From NCBI RefSeq assembly GCF_025602895.1, contig NW_026516318.1, positions 1-64,000 of the forward strand: a stretch of DNA of 64,000 nucleotides, in the 5' to 3' direction. This stretch comes from Polychytrium aggregatum. Lineage: Eukaryota > Chytridiomycota > Chytridiomycetes > Polychytriales. The notes under the pieces were generated by a model, which had not been told where the DNA came from, ran no database searches, and saw nothing but the letters and a program-made list of their open reading frames with translations. A program made the position numbers and the translations under genes. The number at the start of each line of letters is the position of its first letter. Within the stretch, counting starts at the first letter, position 1. Shown here in pieces: positions 1 through 8,955 of the stretch.

Positions 1-1597
1 CGTCGTCAAGCACGGCAAGGACGAGCTCCAGCTCAAGTGTCCCCAGGCCCTCGAGGACGGACCCTGCCCCGGCCAGATGTCGGCCTTCCAGTTCTGGGCC
101 CACATGAGCCGCACCACCAAGGAGTCCCGCAAGCTGTTTGTGGATGCGTTCTCGGACAAGTTCAAGGAGAACTTCCACACCAAGTGCGGCCTCAAGACCA
201 TGGACAAGCAGCGCGCCGTCCCCCGTGGTGCCTCTGAAGGCGCCCCTCGAGCAGCCCCTGCTTCCACTGCTGACCCCGTCGATCCAGCTCGTCGAGCTGT
301 TGATGCTGTTGGCACTGCGTCCCCTGTCCCCAAGGCCAGGCCCGTCCTTCCGCCCCGACCCGTCGTCAAGGCCAAGACCCCTCCTCCGTCCCAGGCTCCC
401 GTCCCTGCGATGAAACCCGAGGAGGCCCTCGCTATCCTCAAGCGAGAGGCTGACCGGGTGCAGTCCATCCTGTTCGAGGCACTCGTGGCCGACAACATGG
501 ATGCTGCCACCAAGGCCATGGTCCAGAAGATCGCCAAGTCCAATGTGGCAATCAGCCGTGCCACGGAGCAGCTCCGCAAGTCTGTTGCCAACAAGACTGC
601 CACCCCCAAGACCCAGTCCCCCGGTTCCAAGACCCAGTCCTCCGGCTCCCTCCCTGGCTCTGCCCCTGTTTCCGCCCCGTCTCCCTCGTACAAGGCCGCT
701 CTCTTGAAGAACGTTCGGGAGGCCGAGAGCCGTGTCGGCCGCATGTCCGAGGCCAGCCAGCTCGACGAATGGAAGAGGATGCTGACCACCGGCCGAATGC
801 CAGGCTCCTCCAAGCCGATCCAGCCCAACCAGCACCGCCAGCCAGTCCTTGTCCCCGGGACGGTCGCCAACTCTGAGCTCCGGAACGACAAGTTCAGGGA
901 GGCCGTCACCAACATGGACTGGCTGTACGTCGAGGGCATCCGCTGTGGCGACCTCGGCAGTGTCCGCCGCAACCTCAAGCGATGCGGCATCGACACCAGG
1001 GAGTTGGCCGAGATCAACTTCCCTGAGGCCACGGTCATGGAGGTCCTTGTCCGCGACAAATCCAACAAGGCCGACCTTGGTGCCCGTCTGGAGTCGCTGT
1101 CGTCCACACATGGCAGGGTCAGGGTCGTACCGGCCTACGACGTCATCCATGGTCTCAAGCACCATGGACTGGCCCTGTCCCGATCCGATGCCATCAAGAA
1201 CTTTATGGCAAAGTCCCTCCGCCAGGCAGCCAAGGCCAAGACCGCCCCTGTCCGCCGCTGCATCCAGATGCGCATCCCCGAGGAGTACCGCGACGAGTAC
1301 GACTCGCTCCTCAAGAAGGCCCTATCCGGCAAGGAGGTCAAGCGGGCGGACATCACCGCCGTCCCCAAGGTCCCTGGTTCTGCCGCTGCCGCTGCCTCGT
1401 CGTCTGCCTCTGCCGCTGCCGCTACCGCTGCCCCTGCCGTTGTCGTTGCTGTCGCTGCTGCTGCTGCCCCCGCCGCTGGTGCCTCGTCAAAGCCCAGCAA
1501 GCCTCACCCCGCCTACAGAGTCCCGCTGTCCGTCATGGACACTGACTCTGAAGGAGAGGGCCCCCGGGCCAGCAGCAGCGCTGCACGACTCCAATGA
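1..1597 (+). CDS. Family-1 ORF1 protein, copy A (5'-partial)
   Basis: This is the C-terminal two thirds of the ORF1 (gag-like, RNA-binding) protein of the telomeric LINE. The frame is open from base 2 to a TGA at 1595-1597, and the true start lies outside the window. Visible parts are a cysteine-bearing segment around AFQFWAHM, a proline-rich linker, and a conserved block near 920-1330 (EGIRCGDLG, then HGLKHHGLA, then VRRCIQMRIP) shared with family 2. An Ala/Ser-rich low-complexity run lies at about 1378-1490. There are no CCHC knuckles. The stop overlaps the ORF2 start as ATGA. The matching protein in copy B is 761 aa. The function is inferred from position and architecture. Confidence 0.88.
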   Translation, partial: VVKHGKDELQLKCPQALEDGPCPGQMSAFQFWAHMSRTTKESRKLFVDAFSDKFKENFHTKCGLKTMDKQRAVPRGASEGAPRAAPASTADPVDPARRAVDAVGTASPVPKARPVLPPRPVVKAKTPPPSQAPVPAMKPEEALAILKREADRVQSILFEALVADNMDAATKAMVQKIAKSNVAISRATEQLRKSVANKTATPKTQSPGSKTQSSGSLPGSAPVSAPSPSYKAALLKNVREAESRVGRMSEASQLDEWKRMLTTGRMPGSSKPIQPNQHRQPVLVPGTVANSELRNDKFREAVTNMDWLYVEGIRCGDLGSVRRNLKRCGIDTRELAEINFPEATVMEVLVRDKSNKADLGARLESLSSTHGRVRVVPAYDVIHGLKHHGLALSRSDAIKNFMAKSLRQAAKAKTAPVRRCIQMRIPEEYRDEYDSLLKKALSGKEVKRADITAVPKVPGSAAAAASSSASAAAATAAPAVVVAVAAAAAPAAGASSKPSKPHPAYRVPLSVMDTDSEGEGPRASSSAARLQ

Positions 1598-3933
1598 ATC
1601 CACACCCCTCGCAGGGAGGCGGCAGGGCCCAGACATCCCTGACCGTCGCTTCCTTCAATGTCTGTGGCATCAACGTCAACGACGTTGAACTCAAGAACCT
1701 CATCGACACCAACGACATCGACTTTGTCGGTGTCCAAGAAACCCTCGCCGACCTCGAACCCCGCAGCCCTCTCTGTGGCTATGCCGTCAAGGTCCCTGGT
1801 CCCCGTTGCCGCGCCGGTAGAGGCATCGCCATCCTCTACAACCCGGCCAGGATCGACCCGCACGACTTCACCAACATTGAAGTCAGCGACAAGGGCGACG
1901 CCATGTGGGTGACATACAAACACGTCATCCACATCGGCAACTTCTACCTGTCCCCGAGCCTCAAGCTGGACGACTACCGCGAGGCCCTCCAGTCGATCCA
2001 CACCAAGGCCGCCCTCCCCGACGCCCAGGTCATTGTGGTGGGTGACTTCAATGCCCACCTCAGTGCCCTGAGCGGACTGCCCACGCCGCTCCGTGGCAGG
2101 GAGAAGATCCTCGAGGACACTGTCTCCCGCGCCGGTCTCCGCGTTGTGCCTCCAGCTGTGATCCCGACCCACACCCGGCAGCGGGGTCCCAGCTGGACAA
2201 CGATCGACTACATCTTTGTGTCGCATCGCCAGGCCAACAACGACCCGCTGCTGCAGGTCGACACTGCCGGTGCCTTCCGTGGCCAGTCCGACCACTTCCC
2301 CATCTGGGCGACTCTGCGGGTACAGCCAAAGTACTACCCAAAGGTCGACCAATGGCAGTGGAAGATCGCCCAGCTCGAGGATCCTGCCGTCCGCGCCCAG
2401 TACCTCTTGGCGCTGCTGGACGAGCGCGAACGCGGTCTGCAGCGCATCCAGGCTGCACTCCGGCCAATCTCAAGGGGATCGGTCATTCCGATCTCGGAGA
2501 GTGCGGCCCAGGACTGCATCGACCGCGCCTGGTCCATCATGATCGCCCTGATCACCACCGCTGCCGACTCCACCATCGGCAAGGCTTCCATCAAGACCGT
2601 CTGGAAGGACCCGGCCCTGATCCCCGAGATGCGGCAGCTTCGCGAGAGGCGCCGCGATCTCATCTACCAGCTCAAGTTGCCCGGGCTCTCCCTCCGCGTC
2701 GCCGAGGACAAGCGCGCCGAACTCCGCGCTGTCCGCAAACAAGAAAAGAACCTCATCGTCCAGTCCCGCCGAGCAGCCGAGACCCTGGCCATGAACAAGC
2801 TGCACTCCCTCAACGCTTCCGAGGTCGCCAAGTCCCTGGCCGCCATGAAGAAGCGCAAGGAGCTCGACGACGCCTTCCACTTTGACAACTCGGACGAGGC
2901 CCTCGAGCGACTTGTGGTCCACTACGGCAAGGTCTCCTCGCACTCCCAGGACACCCCCGGTGCCGCCTTTGACCGGACCGTCGGCCCAAGACCCCTGGAC
3001 ACTGTTCCGCGCCTGCTCCCCGAGGACCGCTCCATTCCCCGATTGTCGTCGGACGAGGTGGCCGATGCCATCGTCAAGTCCCCCAAGCGCAAGTCTTCCG
3101 GCCCGGACAAGATCAAGGCCGAGATGCTGCACCCTGTCGCTCCCGTGGTCGCTCCCTGGCTCCGGGCCATCCTGCTGGCCGCCCTCAAGGCCTCCGTCGT
3201 CCCGACCGAGTGGAACACTGTCCTGATCCACCCGGTCTACAAGAACAAGGGTTCGATCCTCGATCCGGCCATGTACCGGCCCATCGGGTTGACCCAGGTC
3301 CTCCGCAAGATCGCCGAGCGAGTCCTGCTGCCGTTCCTCACCCGCGAGATCGGCATCATGGACATTGCCCAGGGAGGCTTCCGCCCGGACCGAGGCACCC
3401 TCGACCAGGTGTACTCGCTCGACGCTCTTGTCCGCATGAACAAGATCCGCGACGACGAGTACAGCCTGGTCTTCCTCGACATCAAGGCCGCCTACGACAC
3501 TGTCTGGCGGGAGCGCCTCTGGGACAAGATCGCCACCCGAGGTGCTGGTCCGGTCGCCGTCGGGGTCCTCAGGGCCATGTTCGACCGCACTCTTGTCCGC
3601 GTCGCCAGCAAGGGCCGCACGTCGCAGCCTGTGTGGCTGCAGAAGGGTCTCATCCAAGGCTCGGTCCTGAGTCCCCTTCTGTTCAGTGCCCACATTGACG
3701 ACCTGCCTGGACTGCTCCGAGCCGAGGACGGACTTGTGCTTGCCTCGAGTCGCCACCACCGTCTCCGGGTCAACTCGCTCTGGTTTGCCGATGACGGTGT
3801 CCTCATCTGTCCGGCTGGCCGCACCCAGGCCATGCTGGATATCTGCGAACGCCACAGCATCGACAACCGGTACCGCTTCTCGCCTCCCAAGTGCGAGGTG
3901 CTGTACTCGGCCTGCAACGTCGACCAGCTCCAT

Positions 3934-4160
3934 TGTCATGAACCGAGTTTCCTTGCCTTGTATCTTGCCTAGTTATCTTGCCTTGTCCTTGAAATGAACT
4001 TTGTATTTTTAGTATCCTAAGCCTTGGATCTAGAATAAAACTTTGGCTTCACACTTGACACTCTGTGTCCCAGTCCAGTCCCCGCTCCTCTCCCTACGTT
4101 CGAGTCTTGCATTAGGACTCTTGCGCGCTTCCCTGCTTGCCCCGTTGTCCAGTCTTGACA
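3934..4160 (+). repeat. 5' LTR of the deleted Ty3-type element
   Basis: This 227-bp repeat starts TGTCATGAAC, ends GTCTTGACA and has an AATAAA near 4034. It has a direct copy at 6769-6995. Confidence 0.95.
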
Positions 4161-4232
4161 CTTGGCAAGACCTTCAACAACCCCCCACTTGCCCAGCTTT
4201 TGTCCCCGTTCCCTTCGCTATCTCTTTTACCA

Positions 4233-5471
4233 ATGGCTTCCCCTTCTGGCCTTTCCGAGCCCGAGCTCCAGGCCATCCGTGCGGTCATTATCCAGTCCGC
4301 CGAGAACGCCCGTTCTCTCCAGGACTTTTCCAAGTTCCTCCACGATCAGGATGATGCGCTCAACCGCATCACCGATCGTATGGACCAGGTCCTGGCTCGC
4401 CGTGAAGAGGATGTCCGCCAAGTTGTCGCCGCCAGTGTCCAGGAGGCCCTCCGCAGCTACCAGGCCCAGCTACCTCCTCCAGTTCCTGCTCCCGCTCCGA
4501 TCCGTCGCGCAGGTCGCCCCTACTTCGGCGTACCTGACGACGTCGATGATCCTGCCCAAGACCCCGAGGATCACTCTGCTGGTCGCAACTCTGCCACCAG
4601 GCAGATAGGTCCTCCCGACCGCTTCTCTGGTAAGGACCCGAGCCGCTGCAATGCCTTCCTCTCGCATTGCAGACTGGCCTTCGTGTCCAACCCTCCCCTC
4701 TTCCAGACTGAAAGGGATAAGGTGTTTTACGCCTTATCCTATCTCGATGGTACTGCTGCAGACTACATGCAGCCGTACATCGATCAGTTGGAGAGAGACC
4801 CCGAGTGCTCTCCCCCTGCCATCCGTGACTTTGCCGGTTTCTCCGAGTGGCTCCGTGCTGCCTTTGGCCAGGTCCAGCCCACCATCGCCGCTGCTCGCGA
4901 GATGGTCAGGCTTTACCAAGTCACCTCCGCCGCCGCCTATGCCGCCGAGTACCGCCGCCAAGCCGTCCACCTCGTCACTTGGTCCCAAGACCCTCTCATG
5001 TTCCACTTCGAGAGTGGACTCAAGCCCTCGGTTCAAGATGAACTCTCCCGCCGCTCCTTCGACAACCTCGAAGATCTCATGCAAGCGGCGATCGCCATCG
5101 ACAACCGCCAGGAGGACCAACGCTCCCGCCGTCCCAACCACCGCTCCGCTCCTGCTCCTGCTCCTGCTCGTCCGGCTCCTCTCCCTTTCCGTCCGGCTCC
5201 TCGTCCCTTCGCTCCTGCTCCTCCTCCTCGCCCCGCTCAAGCCTTCAACGTTCCCCAGCCCATGGACCTCAGCCAGGCTTCCGCTCGCAGGCTGACCGCC
5301 GAGGACAAGGCCGCCCTCCGTGCTGCTAATCGTTGCTTTTATTGCAAGCAGGAAGGGCACATTGCCCCTCGCTGCCCCAATAAGGCATCCTCCCGCTTGG
5401 CTGCCATCGATGCTTCTTTGGCTGTCGTTGATGTGAATAAACTTGACGACCAGGAAAACTTCTCTGCCTAG
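4233..5471 (+). CDS. gag: Gag protein of the deleted Ty3-type element
   Basis: This is a retrotransposon capsid/nucleocapsid protein of 412 aa from the ATG at 4233 (MASPSGLSEPE). An in-frame ATG at 4137 lies inside the LTR and is less likely. The central region has the usual Ty3-type gag fold signatures (FSGKDPSRCNAFL; the block around AAFGQVQPTIAA). A proline/alanine-rich stretch follows, then one zinc knuckle, RCFYCKQEGHIAPRCP (C-x2-C-x4-H-x4-C), near the C-terminus. The pol frame is -1 relative to gag and overlaps from 5447. The gag is intact, so this copy could still supply Gag. Confidence 0.9.
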   Translation: MASPSGLSEPELQAIRAVIIQSAENARSLQDFSKFLHDQDDALNRITDRMDQVLARREEDVRQVVAASVQEALRSYQAQLPPPVPAPAPIRRAGRPYFGVPDDVDDPAQDPEDHSAGRNSATRQIGPPDRFSGKDPSRCNAFLSHCRLAFVSNPPLFQTERDKVFYALSYLDGTAADYMQPYIDQLERDPECSPPAIRDFAGFSEWLRAAFGQVQPTIAAAREMVRLYQVTSAAAYAAEYRRQAVHLVTWSQDPLMFHFESGLKPSVQDELSRRSFDNLEDLMQAAIAIDNRQEDQRSRRPNHRSAPAPAPARPAPLPFRPAPRPFAPAPPPRPAQAFNVPQPMDLSQASARRLTAEDKAALRAANRCFYCKQEGHIAPRCPNKASSRLAAIDASLAVVDVNKLDDQENFSA

Positions 5472-6757
5472 AAAAGGTCGGAGGAGCTTTCCTAGGCGTC
5501 AATCATGTCATAAATCTTCCTCCTGTAAATGTCTCCACGGTAAATCACTCTTCTGCCTTTTGCCATCTTGCCCCCGTCACCATTGCCACCGTTTCCACCG
5601 CTCTTGCTTCTTCGTCTTCGCCTCCCGAGCCTGACATCCAACGTCAGCCCTCCCTCGCTGTGACTCTGCTGTGCGGTCCAGAGTCCATACGGGCAACCGC
5701 CATGATCGATACCGGCGCGGTTACTTCGTTTATGGACACTGGATTCGCCGCAACCCACGCTCTCCCCACCTTTGAAACTTCTTTCGTCATCACTCTTGCC
5801 GATGGTTCTTCGATGGAGTCTAGTCTTGGAGTTTGTGTTTCTATGATCACAGGCATCAGCCACTATGAACAAATCTCGTTCGCGCTGATTCCCTTGGCTT
5901 CATACCCGATCATCTTGGGTATGGATTGGATCAAGAAACACAAACCCTACTTTGACTGGCACCATGACTCTATTTTCTTGCCTTGCACCTCTATCCACAG
6001 TTTGGCCTCCCCGTTCTCTCCCGAGCCACAGTCCTCTAGGTCCAGCCCTGCCGAGTCCCCTGCTGAGGTCCCCGCCGAGCCTGCCGTGTCCCTGCCCGAG
6101 TCCAAGATTGTTCCTGCCAAGTCCCCAGCCGAGTCCCCAGCCGAGCCCGAGATCCTCCCTGCCTTGCCTCCTGCCGTGCCCAAGCCCAGTCCTGCCTTGC
6201 CTCCTGCCGTCCCAAAGACCAAGACCAAGACCCAGTCCCTGCCCAGCGTCAGCCTGATCGGCAGCATCCCCTTCCAGCACGCCGTCCAGAAGGAAGGCCT
6301 GGAAGTGTTCCTCTTGGATGCTGCCCGAGTCCTGTCCCTCTGCTCCGTCGACGCTGGAGCCAAGCCCAAGGCCGAGCCCTCTGTCCCCTCCAAGTACTCG
6401 TCCTTTGCCAAGGTGTTTTCCAAGTCCGAGGCCGACAAGCTCCCCCAGCACCGCCCTTACGACCACACGATCCCGTTGGTCGAAGGTGCGTCTCCGTCGT
6501 TTGGGCCCGTCTACAACCTCTCCAAGCCGGAGATGGACGCCCTCCACACCTACATCCAAGAGAACCTCTCCAAGGGTTTCATCCGCCGTTCCGAGTCCCC
6601 TGCCAGTGCCCCAGTTCGCCGAGTTCGTTTAAGGTGTCTGCATACCAGTCTGGAGGTTGCCGGTTCGAAACCGATGCTGACACTGAATTTCGGAAAAGCC
6701 CGAGCTGGGGTGCCGTTCATGTTCCAGTCCTATCGAGCCATTATGGCTGACCTATAA
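5447..6757 (+). pseudogene. pol: Truncated pol: protease plus start of reverse transcriptase
   Basis: The frame opens inside the gag end, -1 relative to gag. It encodes an aspartic protease (AMIDTGAVTSF near 5700, later IILGMDWI), a long Pro/Ala/Ser linker, and the first RT residues (YDHTIPLVEGA, NLSKPEMDAL, GFIRRSESPASAPV). At about 6612, where RT should continue with its LFVKKK-type motif, the sequence switches to unrelated DNA that ends at a stop just before the polypurine tract. The rest of RT, RNase H and integrase are missing (the chromovirus pol at 15126 is 1310 aa for comparison). The protein is presumed nonfunctional as a polymerase. Confidence 0.88.
6616..6690 (+). other. tRNA-like segment at the pol deletion junction
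   Basis: The stretch GCCGAGTTCGTTTAAGG resembles a tRNA D-arm/A-box. About 35 bp on, GGTTCGAAACC matches the pol III B-box/T-loop consensus. A CAT lies where an anticodon might be. The anticodon stem and acceptor stem do not pair well, so this is not called as a tRNA gene. It sits exactly where RT-coding sequence is lost and could be a tRNA-primed or template-switch scar. Confidence 0.4.
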
Positions 6758-6768
6758 GGGGGAGATAG

Positions 6769-6995
6769 TGTCATGAACCGAGTTTCCTTGCCTTGTATCT
6801 TGCCTAGTTATCTTGCCTTGTCCTTGAAATGAACTTTGTATTTTTAGTATCCTAAGCCTTGGATCTAGAATAAAACTTTGGCTTCACACTTGACACTCTG
6901 TGTCCCAGTCCAGTCCCCGCTCCTCTCCCTACGTTCGAGTCTTGCATTAGGACTCTTGCGCGCTTCCCTGCTTGCCCCGTTGTCCAGTCTTGACA
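6769..6995 (+). repeat. 3' LTR of the deleted Ty3-type element
   Basis: This is a direct copy of the LTR at 3934-4160, 227 bp, with no difference seen by eye. It is preceded by the polypurine tract and followed by the tccat duplication. Confidence 0.95.
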
Positions 6996-8392
6996 TCCAT
7001 CCCGCCAAGCTGTACGGCACCGAGCTGCCCAAGGTCCTCCAGTTCCGCTACCTCGGTGTCATGGTCGACATTGACGGATTCCGCCCGGACCTCCAGTTCG
7101 ACAAGCTCCTCCGCAAGGTCCACATGGTCACCGACACCGTGGTTGGACTCGGCATCACCCTCGGCAAGGTCTCGGCCAAGACCATCACCCAGGTCTACAA
7201 GACCTTTGTGCGGCCGACCCTCGAATACGGGATGGCCATGGACATCCCCGACCCAGCTCTGCGCGACCGCCTCGACGACGCCCAGATGACGGCCCTCCGC
7301 ACCATGTTCCGCGTCGGCCCCGGCACTCCCGTCGGTGCCATGCACCTCAACTGCGGCCTTCCCAAGATGTCGGTCCGTGTCAAGATGCTGGCCCTGCAGA
7401 ACTGGGCCCGCTGGGACGACCAAGTCTCTGACGGCGACAAGATGCTGTCGATGATCCTGCGCAACAAGATCATTGCGCCCTACCACCCCGACCAGTTCCT
7501 CGGCCAAGGAGTCCGAGCCGATCCGCACTGGGCCATGGTGGTCCGCCGACAAGAGGCCGACCACTCCCTCACGGCCACGGAGATCTACCGAGGCAAGACC
7601 CGACACCAGCCGCCGCCGCCCGGACCGCCCCGACCCCAGCCCGTCCCGATCAAGACCCTCATCTTCGAGGACCACATGAAGAACGGCTTCGACCGCTCCA
7701 AGCAGCTCACCGCCGCCTGCACCCCGTCGACCAAGATGTCGGGACTCTGGGAGGCTCGCGGGTACCAAGGATCCATGATCATGCTCATGTTCATGGTCCG
7801 ATGGCGACTCGGTGCTCTCCCAGGCCACTTCAGATTTGGCTACCGCAAGTGCAAGAACCTGGCTCGACACGGATCCGGGATCGACTTGACCAGGACCCAC
7901 GCACAGCAGTGTGTGGATCCGCATCAAGTCCTGGTCCGCAAGGTCGCAGCCCTCAAGACGGCCCACCCGACTTGGGTGGAAAGTGGTATAGCCGGAGTGG
8001 GACCAGTGGACAAGCTGCTGGACCTGCTCAGTTTCGATCGCACTCCCCCTCGCAGTCGCACCCCTCCCGCACTTGGATCACTTGCTGCTCATGTACCCGC
8101 TCCCCGCACTGCCTTCCGAGCATTCGCACTTGGTGCACACCCAGCACCACCACCCACTCCCACACCCAGTGTAGTCCCACCCTTGCAGTCTCTCCCTGCA
8201 CCCTCATCACAGCGTAGTATAGTGTCAGCACTTGTCATTCCTCCACCCCGACCCCCCCTCGATCCTGCTGTTCCCTTGTGGGAACTGCTCGAAAATGTGT
8301 TCACCCGCTTGGTCTCAGACCTTGTGGGCAGCTGAGGCAGCACTAGGCTGCAACAGGAGTAAATAGGCTTGCCTGTGTACTCAACGTGCCGG

Positions 8393-8422
8393 GGTACCAA
8401 CCTGTTGGACCTGATGGCTTGT
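8393..8422 (+). promoter_or_regulatory. Family-1 3' UTR hairpin followed by TGATGGCTTGT
   Basis: GGT-a-CCAA / loop CCTG / TTGG-ACC can fold as a hairpin with one bulge (8393-8411), directly followed by TGATGGCTTGT (8412-8422), about 28 nt before the poly(A). The same structure recurs at 8597-8626 and 20459-20488. Family 2 has a hairpin of different sequence in the same place, followed by the same 11-mer. By analogy with stringent-type LINEs it may be the 3' end recognised by the reverse transcriptase; this is inference. Confidence 0.5.
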
Positions 8423-8466
8423 CTTCTTGAATAAAGTTGACTATAGTAACAAAAAAAAAAAAAAAA

Positions 8467-8667
8467 TCCTGCTGTTCCCTTGTGGGAACTGCTCGAAAAT
8501 GTGTTCACCCGCTTGGTCTCAGACCTTGTGGGCAGCTGAGGCAGCACTAGGCTGCAACAGGAGTAAATAGGCTTGCCTGTGTACTCAACGTGCCGGGGTA
8601 CCAACCTGTTGGACCTGATGGCTTGTCTTCTTGAATAAAGTTGACTATAGTAACAAAAAAAAAAAAA
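8467..8667 (+). mobile_element. 5'-truncated family-1 3' end (188 bp plus poly(A))
   Basis: 8467-8654 matches copy A 8263-8450: the last ORF2 codons and the whole 3' UTR. A 13-A tail follows at 8655-8667. Its truncated 5' edge is joined directly to the poly(A) of copy A, and its own tail runs into (CCTAA)5. It is a dead-on-arrival copy that was later capped by copy A. Confidence 0.95.
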
Positions 8668-8700
8668 CCTAACCTAACCTAACCTAACCTAACCCTGACA
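8668..8700 (+). repeat. Interstitial telomere-like (CCTAA)5 ending in CCCTGACA
   Basis: Five perfect CCTAA units occupy 8668-8692, then CCCTGACA (8693-8700), lying between a LINE poly(A) and the 5' end of copy B. On the complementary strand this reads TGTCAGGG followed by (TTAGG)5. A telomeric origin is inferred from repeat type and context; the organism's telomere repeat is not known from this window. Confidence 0.8.
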
Positions 8701-8710
8701 CATCGAGTTC

Positions 8711-8847
8711 TCTGCTCCTGCCGCACCTATCCTGCTCCTGCTGCACCTGTCCTGCTCTTGCTGCACCTGTCCTGCTCTTGCTGCACCTGTCCTGCTCTTG
8801 CTGCACCTGTCCTGCTCCTGCTGCACCTGTATTGCTCTTGCTGCACC
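8711..8847 (+). repeat. 20-bp tandem repeats in the family-1 5' leader
   Basis: Seven imperfect units of a 20-bp motif (consensus CCTGCTCTTGCTGCACCTGT) start at about 8711, 8731, 8751, 8771, 8791, 8811 and 8831; the last is partial. They lie between the telomeric block and the ORF1 ATG at 8956. Tandem units at a LINE 5' end often carry the internal promoter; that role here is inferred. Confidence 0.9.
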
Positions 8848-8955
8848 GTGTGGCCTGCACCACACTGCTTTCACCTCTGTGTTTGTTCCAGCTCTGCCCC
8901 TCCAGTTCCCCGCCCTCGCTCCCACACTCCCTGTCCCCTTCCCCACTGCTGAGCG

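Larger units (their letters stand above)
3934..6995 (+). mobile_element. Internally deleted Ty3/gypsy LTR retrotransposon inside copy A
   Basis: Two 227-bp LTRs (3934-4160, 6769-6995), identical by eye and TG...CA-ended, bracket a 2.6-kb interior. The insertion is flanked by a 5-bp target duplication, tccat, at 3929-3933 and 6996-7000. A TGG two bases after the left LTR is a possible primer-binding site. A purine-rich tract (aagggggagatag) abuts the right LTR. The interior encodes gag and a pol cut off at the start of RT, so RNase H and integrase are gone and the element would need help in trans. The identical LTRs indicate recent insertion. Confidence 0.95.
1594..8335 (+). pseudogene. Family-1 ORF2 (endonuclease-reverse transcriptase), copy A, split by an LTR element
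   Basis: ORF2 encodes the enzyme for target-primed reverse transcription. An APE-like endonuclease lies at residues 1-240, with FNVCG, QET, GDFNA and SDH motifs. The reverse transcriptase follows, with FLDIKAAYDTVW, GLIQGSVLSPLLFS and the catalytic FADD. The reading frame runs 1594-3933, is broken by the LTR retrotransposon at 3934-6995 plus a 5-bp duplication, and resumes at 7001-8335. The two pieces would total 1224 codons. The second piece holds the YLGVMVD block, a Cys/His C-terminal domain (C...THAQQC) and the terminal LWELLENVFTR motif. The interrupted copy is presumed inactive. There are no other frame breaks. Confidence 0.9.
1..8466 (+). mobile_element. Family-1 non-LTR retrotransposon, copy A (5' end outside window)
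   Basis: This is an APE-type LINE with two ORFs, a 3' UTR with AATAAA near 8431, and a 16-A tail at 8451-8466. Positions 1-3933 run colinear with copy B at an offset of 9644 and look identical by eye. The rest of the element resumes at 7001 after an LTR-retrotransposon insertion. The 5' leader, the ORF1 start and the zinc-ribbon CxxC lie left of the window. The poly(A) is followed directly by another truncated family-1 3' end rather than by telomeric repeats. It can no longer make intact ORF2 because of the LTR insertion. Confidence 0.93.

Noticed and set aside
5453-5459. GGAAAAC as a frameshift heptamer for the deleted LTR element
   Set aside because: The first codon would mispair after slipping, and no strong stem was found at the right distance; only the -1 overlap is stated.
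6616-6690. A functional tRNA gene inside the deleted LTR element
   Set aside because: A- and B-box-like motifs exist, but the acceptor and anticodon stems do not pair.
8711-8847. CRISPR-like array
   Set aside because: Contiguous 20-bp units have no spacers, in a eukaryotic LINE leader.
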